DNA of 21,139 nucleotides from positions 1-21,139 of IMG/VR virus record IMGVR_UViG_3300042691_003919; one strand, written 5' to 3'. The position numbers were made by a program, and so were the translations under genes. The stretch comes from a virus. This document shows, piece after piece, positions 1-7,700 of this stretch; the first letter of the stretch is position 1; each line of letters opens with the position of its first letter. Below the pieces are notes generated by a model. The model saw only the letters and a list, made by a program, of their open reading frames with translations. It was not told the origin of the DNA and searched no databases.

Positions 1-2
1 AG

Positions 3-224
3 AATCCCGCTGGTGGTTTGAATGCCAAAGGACGCGCCAGCTACAACGCAGCCAATCCGGGCAAGCCGGGTCTCAAGCCGCCTGCTCCCAATCCTAAGAC
101 TGAGAAGGATGCCAAGCGGCGCAAATCATTTTGCGCCCGCATGAGTGGTATGCCTGGGCCAATGAAGGACGAAAAAGGGCGTCCAACGCGTAAAGCTTTG
201 TCGTTGAAAGCATGGAACTGCTGA
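3..224 (+). CDS. Small basic phage protein, DUF6321-like (5' end outside window)
   Basis: The frame is open to the left edge (NPAGGLNAKGRASYNAA...), so the TTG at 18 is probably internal and the true start lies upstream. What is visible is a 73-residue, Lys/Arg/Pro-rich sequence with the segments GGLNAKGRASYN, LKPPAPNPKT, RRKSFCARMSGM and PMKDEKGRPTRKAL, ending in WNC. I recognise this as a small family common in tailed-phage genomes, remembered as DUF6321; its function is unknown. The basic charge would suit nucleic-acid contact, but that is inference. The stop is one base from the next ATG, so the two genes are probably co-translated. Confidence 0.85.
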   Translation, partial: NPAGGLNAKGRASYNAANPGKPGLKPPAPNPKTEKDAKRRKSFCARMSGMPGPMKDEKGRPTRKALSLKAWNC

Positions 225-225
225 C

Positions 226-471
226 ATGGAAATGATGGTTTGGAACATCGTTCTTACTGCATTGGTGGGGCTCATGGCCTTCTTAATCAAAAGCCGCTTT
301 GATGAGCTGCATCGAATCAGTATACTGCTCAACAAGACCCGTGAAGAGATGGCCAAGGAGCATGTCACGCGGCGCGAGATTGATGACAGATTGGATCGAA
401 TGGTGACCCACTTCGATCAACGGTTTAACCGACTTGAAGCCAAACTGGATGAAATCCGAAAGGCAGGATAA
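226..471 (+). CDS. Small membrane-anchored coiled-coil protein
   Basis: 81 residues. Residues 3-22 (MMVWNIVLTALVGLMAFLIK) form one N-terminal membrane segment. The remainder is charged and helical with heptad-like spacing (LHRISILLNKTREE, VTRREIDDRLDRM, FNRLEAKLDEIRK), as expected for a short coiled coil. The shape (one TM plus coiled coil) resembles small phage membrane proteins next to structural genes. An inner-membrane spanin-like or holin-accessory role is possible, but no lysis gene is visible here and I would not assign one. It starts one base after the preceding stop. Confidence 0.8.
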   Translation: MEMMVWNIVLTALVGLMAFLIKSRFDELHRISILLNKTREEMAKEHVTRREIDDRLDRMVTHFDQRFNRLEAKLDEIRKAG

Positions 472-475
472 GCAG

Positions 476-721
476 ATGATGGACAAGACTGGCAAGATGA
501 AGATGGTCAAAAAGGGCGGCAAAATGGTGCCCGCCTTTGCGGCCGATGGAGTGGGCAAAATGATGGGCGGTGGCATGGCCACCAAGTACAAAAAGGGCGG
601 CATGGCGGGCATGCACAAGATGCCTGACGGCAGCATGATGAAAAATTCGGACATGGCTGGTCGGGCCATGAAGCGCAAGACTGCGGACACCCGTGGTCGT
701 GCAATGAAAAAGGGGAAGTGA
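476..721 (+). CDS. Lys/Gly/Met-rich small 'KGG' protein
   Basis: 81 residues from the ATG at 476, chosen because GGCAGGA (462-468) sits 7 bases upstream; an in-frame TTG at 434 would overlap the previous gene heavily. By hand count it has 16 Met, 17 Lys and 15 Gly, about 60% of the protein. Short motifs recur: VKKGGKM, YKKGGMAGM, GRAMKRK, GRAMKKGK. I know similar low-complexity KGG-type proteins from uncultured phage genomes, but no function. The lack of a hydrophobic core suggests a disordered basic protein, perhaps DNA-associated or virion-associated (inference). Confidence 0.8.
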   Translation: MMDKTGKMKMVKKGGKMVPAFAADGVGKMMGGGMATKYKKGGMAGMHKMPDGSMMKNSDMAGRAMKRKTADTRGRAMKKGK

Positions 722-723
722 TC

Positions 724-921
724 ATGGCACGTGGAATGGGATGCGCGACGCGCGGCGGTGGCGCTGTGATGAGCGGTGGTGGCAGTGGTAAGACGATCTC
801 TGCGACTAGCACCAAGACCGGTCCGGTGATGATGGCTAAGGGCGGTGCTGTGAACCAGCACAAGCGGATGGCTATGGGACAGAAGGTCAAGGGTTACCGC
901 AAAGGCGGGATGTGTGACTGA
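724..921 (+). CDS. Gly/Lys/Met-rich small protein with terminal Cys
   Basis: 65 residues. The ATG at 724 is preferred over the in-frame GTG at 718 because AGGGGAAG (711-718) lies just upstream. It begins MARGMGCATRGGG and ends KVKGYRKGGMCD, with an AKGG motif in the middle. The two cysteines (C7 and C64) lie near the ends. Composition matches the gene just before it (K, G, M), suggesting related disordered basic proteins. Its TGA overlaps the next ATG by one base (TGATG), so the adaptor-like gene downstream is probably translationally coupled. Function unknown. Confidence 0.75.
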   Translation: MARGMGCATRGGGAVMSGGGSGKTISATSTKTGPVMMAKGGAVNQHKRMAMGQKVKGYRKGGMCD

Positions 922-1586
922 TGGCCACCTCAGGCACAACGACCTTTGACCTGTCGATTGACGACCTGGTTGAGGAGGCGTTTGAGCGCTGTGGGATGAG
1001 GCCGCAAAGCGGCTATCAGCTTAACACCGCACGACGCTCCCTCAATTTGTTGTTTTTGGACTGGGCTAATCGTGGGCTCAATCTATGGACGATTGAGCAG
1101 GCAACGTATGCATTGACTCAGGGAGTCAATGAGATCACGTTGGCAAGCGACACGGTGAATGTGCTTGAGGCGATCATTCGACAGAGCTCACAGGGCGTGA
1201 ATACGGATGTCTACATCGAGCGGATTAGCCGGGAAGACTGGTTGAACGTGCCTGATAAGACATCGCAGGCACGCCCTGCGCAGTTTTACGTTCAACGCAC
1301 CAACACCCCCAAGGTGTTTTTCTATCCAGCAGCGGATCAAAACTACACCTTTGTGTATTACCGCATTCGTCGAATCCAGGATGCTGGAAACTATACCAAC
1401 ACGGCCGATGTCAATTTTCGTTTCTTGCCGTGCCTTGTGTCGGGGCTTGCGTATTATCTGGCGTTGAAGTTTGCTCCGGACCGTGTGCAGGCGCTCAAGG
1501 CCATGTACGAAGAAGACTTTCAGCGTGCGGCATTGGAAGACCGGGACACGGCCAGTGTCCAGTTTGTGCCTGATGTAGGGTACTAA
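921..1586 (+). CDS. Head-tail connector / adaptor-like protein
   Basis: 221 residues. The N-terminal part (FDLSIDDLVEEAFERCGM, LNTARRSLNLLFLDWANRG, LNLWTIEQ) and the later YYRIRRIQDAGNYTN and FRFLPCLVSGLAYYLALK segments match a conserved phage family that I associate with T7 gp11/P22 gp4-type adaptors joining portal to tail. Helical N- and C-terminal arms around a central beta part fit that fold. Position next to another adaptor-like gene and upstream of the nozzle supports a connector role. The exact family assignment is from memory, so 'completion/adaptor-like structural protein' is the safe reading. Confidence 0.8.
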   Translation: MATSGTTTFDLSIDDLVEEAFERCGMRPQSGYQLNTARRSLNLLFLDWANRGLNLWTIEQATYALTQGVNEITLASDTVNVLEAIIRQSSQGVNTDVYIERISREDWLNVPDKTSQARPAQFYVQRTNTPKVFFYPAADQNYTFVYYRIRRIQDAGNYTNTADVNFRFLPCLVSGLAYYLALKFAPDRVQALKAMYEEDFQRAALEDRDTASVQFVPDVGY

Positions 1587-1588
1587 AA

Positions 1589-1939
1589 ATGTCTTTCGCC
1601 ACAGGAAAGTACTCGCTTGCCTTGTGCGACTACTGTGGGCAGCGTTATCCATACAATACGCTGCGCAAGAACTGGGAAGGCTACATGGTCTGCCCAGACG
1701 ACTACGAGCCGAAGGAGCCGCAGCTTGAGCCGTTGCGCTACCGTGGAGATGCGATTGCACTGAGGGATCCGCGTCCCGATCGCATCGAGCCGGTATCCGT
1801 GTTTGTCGGGGCACCTGGTTTTACAGCATTTCAAAGTTTTGGCTCCGCGCGCGGGACCAATGACATGCGTCCTTATATCGTTGGGCAAGCGTTGATCGCA
1901 CAGGGTGTGGTGGGATCTGTTACTGTGAGCACATCATGA
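1589..1939 (+). CDS. Small Cys-knuckle virion-associated protein
   Basis: 116 residues, preceded by TAGGG at 1576-1580. The N-terminal third has C13-x2-C16, then C35 in VCPDDYEPK, followed by EPQLEP and DPRPDR, a layout I know from small phage proteins between connector genes. Relatives often carry a fuller CxxC...CxxC pattern; here the fourth position falls on Asp (C35-P-D-D), so metal binding by four cysteines cannot be assumed. The C-terminal half (about 68-116) is Gly/Ser/Val-rich and could be beta structure. Its stop overlaps the next start by four bases (ATGA), implying coupled translation with the adaptor downstream. Confidence 0.75.
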   Translation: MSFATGKYSLALCDYCGQRYPYNTLRKNWEGYMVCPDDYEPKEPQLEPLRYRGDAIALRDPRPDRIEPVSVFVGAPGFTAFQSFGSARGTNDMRPYIVGQALIAQGVVGSVTVSTS

Positions 1940-2592
1940 CTTACGACGAACTGGTCACCAACATCCGCAATTACACTGAGGTGGGAAGCAATGTCTTTAC
2001 CAACTCAGTTATCAATACCTTTATCACCATGGCGGAAAACCAGATCCTACGCGAAATTGATCTGGATGAATTTAAGCTTGAGGTCAGTGGAAACCTGACA
2101 TCCGGCAACAAGTTCCTGTCGGCTCCTACAGACATTCTGACTCATCGATACATGATGATCACGTCGGGATCGGATCAGATTTTTCTCGATTTCCGCGACA
2201 CGTCTTTTATGAAGGAATACTGGCCTAATGGGGCCACGACCGGCGTTCCAAAATATTATTCGGTCTGGGATCAAAACACGTTTTATGTTGCTCCAACCCC
2301 CAACACGGGGTTTGCTGTTGAACTAGGCTATATTTACCGTCCTCCGCAGTTGTCATCGACCAACACCACCACTTGGATCAGTAACAATGCTCCGGAGGCA
2401 CTGCTGTATGCTTGCCTTATTCAAGCGTATAGTTATACCAAGGGGCCGACCGACATGCTGAATTATTTCCGTGGCGCTTACAAAGAAGCGCTACAGGGTC
2501 TCGGCATGGAGCAGCAAGGCCGTCGCCGTCGTGACGAGTACCGTGACGGCATGGTTCGTATTCCAATTAAATCGGAGTCCCCAGGGCCATGA
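1936..2592 (+). CDS. Phage adaptor protein (SU10-type/gp11-like)
   Basis: 218 residues. It opens MTYDELVTNIRNYTE, continues with a helical segment (FITMAENQILREIDL), then FLSAPTDILTHRYMMI, VPKYYSVWDQNTFYVAPTP, YIYRPPQLSS, a C-terminal helix (PEALLYACLIQAYSYTKGP..MLNYFRGAYKEAL) and a basic tail ending VRIPIKSESPGP. This order is characteristic of the tailed-phage adaptor family that I remember as SU10_adaptor, which forms the ring between portal and nozzle. It overlaps the genes on both sides by ATGA. With the 921-1586 product this makes two adaptor-like proteins in one block; which one contacts the portal cannot be told from sequence. Confidence 0.85.
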   Translation: MTYDELVTNIRNYTEVGSNVFTNSVINTFITMAENQILREIDLDEFKLEVSGNLTSGNKFLSAPTDILTHRYMMITSGSDQIFLDFRDTSFMKEYWPNGATTGVPKYYSVWDQNTFYVAPTPNTGFAVELGYIYRPPQLSSTNTTTWISNNAPEALLYACLIQAYSYTKGPTDMLNYFRGAYKEALQGLGMEQQGRRRRDEYRDGMVRIPIKSESPGP

Positions 2593-2876
2593 GTTCTGCT
2601 CAATCAGCGGTGTTGCTTGGAGGAATCCAGGTTGCAACCACGGCCAACCGTGGTTGGACGCCTGAAGAGCTTGCACAGCGTGCGGCTGACAAGATTATTC
2701 ATGTGGGAGATCAGTCGCATCCTGCTGTCCAGGCTCAGGCAAGAGCTTTTAAGGAGCAGGTACGGCGCGTGGTTTTGTTTTACTTGCAAGAAGCAATTGA
2801 GCAAGACCGCGTTACGGTGGCAAATCGTATCAGACAGTCAGGGCACCCTGAGTTAATCCACCTTTTGGAGAAATAA
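2589..2876 (+). CDS. Conserved small helical phage protein
   Basis: 95 residues, overlapping the adaptor stop by ATGA. Recognisable segments are TTANRGWTPEELAQRAADKI, a helix around VQAQARAFKEQVRRVV, FYLQEAIEQDRVTVANRI and the end GHPELIHLLEK. I have seen this small all-helical family beside adaptor genes in many phages, without a known function. It has no membrane segment or metal motif. Its conserved position between adaptor and fibres suggests a tail-assembly or minor structural role (inference). Confidence 0.8.
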   Translation: MSSAQSAVLLGGIQVATTANRGWTPEELAQRAADKIIHVGDQSHPAVQAQARAFKEQVRRVVLFYLQEAIEQDRVTVANRIRQSGHPELIHLLEK

Positions 2877-2877
2877 A

Positions 2878-3324
2878 ATGGCATTTACTGGCAATTTTAT
2901 GTGCACAAGTTTCAAGCAGCAACTTCTTGAGGCAGTGCATGATTTTCGTGCAACCGGCGGAGACACGTTCAAGCTTGCGTTGTACGACAATAGTGCTTCC
3001 TTCACTGCCGCAACGACGGCTTATACGGCCACAAACGAAGTAGCGGCTTCTGGATCCTATTCAGCAGGCGGCGGAACATTGACCAACGTCAATCCGACGA
3101 CTTCTGGCACCACGGCATTCACCGATTTTGCTGACTTGTCGTTTACCAGCGCTACGATCACGGCGTTTGGGGCACTGATTTACAACACGACTCCCACGCA
3201 CACTTATACCAATCCAACGGTGTGTGTATTGGACTTTGGTGGTGCTAAAACGTCTACGGCGGGAACGTTCACCATTATTTTTCCAACGGCTGACGCAACC
3301 AACGCGATCATTAGGATTGCTTAA
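2878..3324 (+). CDS. Beta-rich small virion/tail protein
   Basis: 148 residues, with GGAG (2867-2870) seven bases upstream. It starts MAFTGNFMCTSFKQQLLEAVHDF, then is almost entirely Thr/Ser/Ala/Gly beta sequence (FKLALYDNSASFTAATTAY, TATNEVAASGSYSAGGGTL, FADLSFTSATITAFGALIYN) and ends VLDFGGAKTSTAGTFTIIF ... NAIIRIA. I recognise this as a structural family frequent in marine and freshwater phages, near fibre genes. A tail-decoration or fibre-base role is likely but not proven. It is the first gene of the fibre island. Confidence 0.8.
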   Translation: MAFTGNFMCTSFKQQLLEAVHDFRATGGDTFKLALYDNSASFTAATTAYTATNEVAASGSYSAGGGTLTNVNPTTSGTTAFTDFADLSFTSATITAFGALIYNTTPTHTYTNPTVCVLDFGGAKTSTAGTFTIIFPTADATNAIIRIA

Positions 3325-3336
3325 TAGGATGCCGTC

Positions 3337-4488
3337 ATGGCGCTCGTCTTAAAAGACCGTGTAAAAGAGACTACGACCACCACCAGTACGGGCACATACA
3401 CGCTTGCTGGTGCTGTTACGGGGTATCAATCGTTTTCCGTTGTTGGCGACGGAAACACGACCTACTACACGGTCACGGACGGCACGAATTGGGAAGTTGG
3501 TATCGGGACGTATACGTTGTCTGGTACGACTCTCAGTCGAGATACGATTCTAGAGTCCAGCAATGCAGGATCGGCTGTCAGTTGGGGTGCTGGCAGTAAG
3601 GATGTGTTCCTGACTTACCCAGCAGAAAAAGCGGTTACTGTTGACGGTGTGAATCCGTTCACCAGTCCAGTTCTGGTGGATGTAAACAGCGCATCAACTG
3701 CTTTTGAAATCAGGCAGATTGGCACAGGCAATGCGTTGCTGGTGGAAGACTCCGCAAATCCTGATTCTTCACCTTCTGTGATTGATGCGCGAGGAAATTT
3801 AATTCTTGGAAAGACTGCCCGTACATCAGTCATTGATAATAAGTTTGAGGTACATAGCACAGGTTCGGAATCACTTGGAGGTGCCCCATCTGCCGGGTTT
3901 TACAACTGGAGCGCCACCGCTTCACATTCATCGTATTTGTCGTTTTTCCATTACCCGTCAGGAGTTGTTGGCACAACAACTACTGCAAATGCTTCCGGCG
4001 ATGCGCTTGGCAGGATCAGATGGTACACACAGAATGGTGCTGGGAGTCTTTTTGCAGCAACTATTGCCGGGACAACTGCCAGCGATCTGGTCAGCGTCAA
4101 CTTAACCTACACGGCAAACTCACATTCGTTTAGTGGGGCAATCACAGCACGGATTACACAACGCTGCAACGCTCAAACCACCACAGCATCCCCGTTTGCT
4201 TGGAACAGCGACAGCTATGACCAGCAGAGCTTTTCGGCCTTAGCCAATGCGTTAACGATCAACGCAGACGCTGGAACGCCGACCGATGGTCAGAGAGCGG
4301 TATTTCGGATCAAGGATAACGGTACTGCGAGGGCGTTGACTTGGACGACCGGTGTTAGCAAAGGATTTCGCGCGGTTGGGGTAACGTTACCTACAACGAC
4401 GGTGATCAACAAGACGGTCTATGTAGGTTGTATTTATAACATTGCAGATTCCCGTTGGGATGTTGTCGCAGTAGCTCAAGAGGCATAA
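3337..4488 (+). CDS. Tail fibre-like protein
   Basis: 383 residues, preceded by TAGGA at 3325-3329. Residues 1-98 (ALVLKDRVKETTTTTSTGTY ... GYQSFSVVGDG, WEVGIGTYTLSGTTLSRDTI, DVFLTYPAEKAV) form an N-terminal module that I know at the front of many phage fibre proteins, probably the virion-binding part. The middle (about 100-270) is variable beta sequence. The C-terminal ~110 residues (SYDQQSFSALANALTI, VFRIKDNGTARALTW, TVYVGCIYNIADSRWDVVAV) form a recurrent fibre-tip module. Likely a receptor-contacting fibre. It is followed after two bases by a small gene that may be its accessory. Confidence 0.85.
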   Translation: MALVLKDRVKETTTTTSTGTYTLAGAVTGYQSFSVVGDGNTTYYTVTDGTNWEVGIGTYTLSGTTLSRDTILESSNAGSAVSWGAGSKDVFLTYPAEKAVTVDGVNPFTSPVLVDVNSASTAFEIRQIGTGNALLVEDSANPDSSPSVIDARGNLILGKTARTSVIDNKFEVHSTGSESLGGAPSAGFYNWSATASHSSYLSFFHYPSGVVGTTTTANASGDALGRIRWYTQNGAGSLFAATIAGTTASDLVSVNLTYTANSHSFSGAITARITQRCNAQTTTASPFAWNSDSYDQQSFSALANALTINADAGTPTDGQRAVFRIKDNGTARALTWTTGVSKGFRAVGVTLPTTTVINKTVYVGCIYNIADSRWDVVAVAQEA

Positions 4489-4490
4489 CC

Positions 4491-4760
4491 ATGATCAAAA
4501 TCGACTTCCAGTTTGAAACACCACATGGCAAGTTCGCTGATGCTCTTCACCTGCCGGATGATCACGGTCTGAGTGATGCTGAGATCCAGGCGATGAAAGA
4601 ACAACGTCGGGACAACTGGATTGCTATTGTTACTGCACCGCCGGTTGAGCAAGAGACGACTAAAGAGATCGCCGGGGAAACGTACCAAAAGCTAGAAGGA
4701 GTGCCGCCCTCTGGAGCTAAGCTCATTGAGATCGATGGCGTCTGGTACTACAAGGTGTAA
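4491..4760 (+). CDS. Small fibre-associated protein, possible assembly factor
   Basis: 89 residues from the ATG at 4491, two bases after the fibre stop; the upstream in-frame ATG at 4455 would lie inside the fibre gene. The N-terminus MIKIDFQFETPHGKFADALH is followed by an acidic helix (SDAEIQAMKEQRRDNWIAIV), a Pro/Glu/Thr-rich linker, and a short end LIEIDGVWYYKV. I recognise the IQAMKEQRRDNWIAIVTAPP pattern from small genes beside phage fibres. Lying between two fibre genes it may help assemble or cap one of them; that is inference from position. Confidence 0.75.
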   Translation: MIKIDFQFETPHGKFADALHLPDDHGLSDAEIQAMKEQRRDNWIAIVTAPPVEQETTKEIAGETYQKLEGVPPSGAKLIEIDGVWYYKV

Positions 4761-4762
4761 GC

Positions 4763-7700
4763 ATGGCAGATCGCTATTGGGTTGGGGGTACGGCGAACTG
4801 GGATGCTACTGCCGGTACTAAGTGGTCTTTGACCTCTGGTGGTGCGGGTGGTCAAGCCGTGCCTACGGCTGCGGATGATGTGTTTTTTGATGCTGCAAGT
4901 GGTGCTGTGACGGTTACTCTTCCAACAGCGCAGGCGTTTTGCCGGAATTTAGACTTCACAGGCTTTACTGGGACTTTTGCTGGCGGTGCCACCGCAAACT
5001 TAGCAGGCTCTTTGCTAATTACTTCCGGGGTCACGTTCACATATTCTGGGCAGATTAGCTTTACCGCCACTAGCGGCGCGTACACCATTACAACTTCTGG
5101 CAAGACCATCTTTACGATACGCATCGGAAGTTCAGGAACGTCTACCGCAAGCTGGACGCTGCAAGATGCACTGACATCATCAGGTTCGATAACAGTTGAC
5201 AGCGGAACCTTCACCACCAATAACTTCAACGTCACTGCCACAGCCCTGTCGTCCAGCAACAGCAACACACGGACGATCAATCTGGGTAGCAGTACGGTTA
5301 CTGTTAGCGCAACATCTCCGTGGAATTTTGGTGGAAACACCAATTTAACTTTTAACGCTGGCACATCAACTATTGTCTGTTCATCTGCAACAACCGTTTC
5401 ATTTGTTGGCGGCGCATCAGGGGGTACTGGCGTTACGTTTTATAACCTGTCGTTCACCGGAACATCTGCGGGGACAAAAACCTTTCAAGGTGTTAATACA
5501 TTTAACAACATTACGGTATCTGGACCAGCTTCTGCCGGTGTTGTTCAAGTTGCGTTTGGTGACAATCAAACCATCAACGGCACTTTGTCCACCACCGGTA
5601 CAGCAGGAAACCGCCGAGTATGGTTTCGTGGAGTCACATACGGCATTGCCCAAACCCTCACCATCAACAGCGCACCGAGTCTGACCGACGCAGACTTTCG
5701 GGACATCTACGTCATTGGCACTGCTGCGCCGATTTCTGGTACGCGGATCGGGGATCTCCGGGGATGCCGAGGGATCACGTTCGACACACCAAAGACGGTG
5801 TATTGGAACCTTGCTGGCGCACAGAACTGGTCTGCAAACGGATGGTCGGATACATCTACCGGAACGCCCAACACAAACTTCTTCCCGCTTGCCCAAGACA
5901 CAGCAACGTTTACGAACGCTGGTTCAGTGACGGGCACGATAACGATGGACTCTGCTGTGCCTTATACAGGCACGGTGGATATGTCCGGTCGCACAAGTGC
6001 GATGACGTTGAGTATTGGTGCTGCGCAAACCATATACGGCAACTGGAAAAACGGTTCTGGTACCACGTTAACCACTGTAAACACCTTGACGTTCTCAGGC
6101 CGTAACACCCAGACCATTACTAGCGCAGGAAAGACATTTAGCGGCGGCATCACCATCGACTCCTACGGCGGCTCCGTCGAGCTTGCTGATGCGCTGAACA
6201 TTGGGTTCCCTCTCAGCTGTCTGGCGGCCAACGGCACGTTCGACACCAAGAACTTCAACGTCACGGCTGGCTCTTTGTCTTCCAGCAACTCCAACGTCAG
6301 GACGATTACGTTGGGGTCTAGTACAGTGACCTTGAGCGGATCGTCGGCGTTCACATTTGCAGATTCTACAAATCTAACATTTAATGCCGGAACATCTACA
6401 ATATCTTGTTCTAGTAATGGTACAAACGCTGACGGTGGTGGAATAACATTTTACAACGTGTCTTTTACTAGCACGGGTACAAATACAAGAACAATCCAAG
6501 GCGCAAACACATTCAATGATCTAAGCGTTACGGCTCCTGCATCTGCGGGTCTGGCTACTCTTGCATTTTCAGCAAACCAAACCATCACAGGCACACTGAC
6601 CTGCGCTGGAGCCACAGCAGTACGCCGCATCTTCGTCCGCTCTAGCACCCTCGGCACCACCAGCACTCTCACTGTAGGCACCCTATCCGCAACGGACTGC
6701 GACTTCCGCGACATCACCATCGCAGGTACAGCAGCAGGATCATCTCCCACCCGTGCGGGTGACTGTGGTGGCAACACAGGCATCACGTTCCCTGCGGCCA
6801 AGACTGTTTATTGGAACTTGGCTGGCAATCAGGACTGGAATGCTACCGCTTGGGCACCGGGGTCTGGTGGAACGCCTGACATCAACAACTTCCCGTTGGC
6901 ACAAGATACTGCAGTGTTTGATAACACGGGCGCTGCCGGTACTATTACAATCCGTAACGATTGGAACATCGGTACAGTTAATGCGTCTGCCAGAACAACG
7001 GCAATGAGTTTAGTTTCTAATTTAACCACTTTTCCGTCTATACACGGCAATTGGCTATCGGGAACTGGGCTTGCGATATCCACTACGGGTAATAGTTCCT
7101 TAGTTTTTAGCGGTAGTGGGACGCAAACAATTACGTCCAATGGCGTAGCGTTCGGTCTTAACATATCAATTAACGCACCTAGAGGTATAGTAGAGTTAGC
7201 AGACGCCTTGTCATTTGGAGTTTTTGATTATCAACTTTCCGTTGAAAGAGGTACGTTTGATGCTGTTTCGTATTCTGTAAGTATTAGCACTTTTAATACA
7301 AATTTTACTACCTCAAGAACCTTAAAAATGGGTTCTGGTACATGGACCTGTTCTGGCACCGGTAGTATTTGGAGTGCTACAACCACAACAAACTTAGCCT
7401 TCTACAAAGGCACGGCCAACATCGTTCTATCAAATACCAGCGCACTCGCTCGTACCTTTGCCGGTGGCGGTCTTTCCTACAACAAACTCACCATCGGCGG
7501 TGCAGCGGGCACCTCCACTCTCACCATCACCGGGAACAACCAATTTAGTGAACTTGCCAGCACTAAGGTCGTAGCCCACACCATCGCTCTAGGCTCAACT
7601 TCTACTTGGTTTGGCAAGTGGACCGTCACCGGCACTGTGGGCAACGTTGTTACGCTGACGGGTAGTTCAACAAGTCATCAAATTGTTGGTGCATGTACTT

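Noticed and set aside
434-475. Upstream TTG start extending the 476-721 gene
   Set aside because: It would overlap the previous gene by 38 bases, and the ATG at 476 has its own ribosome site.
283-939. Long minus-strand ORF (218 codons)
   Set aside because: It lies opposite four well-supported + strand genes, its protein is His/Ala/Pro-rich with no recognisable motif, and no gene is otherwise on the minus strand.
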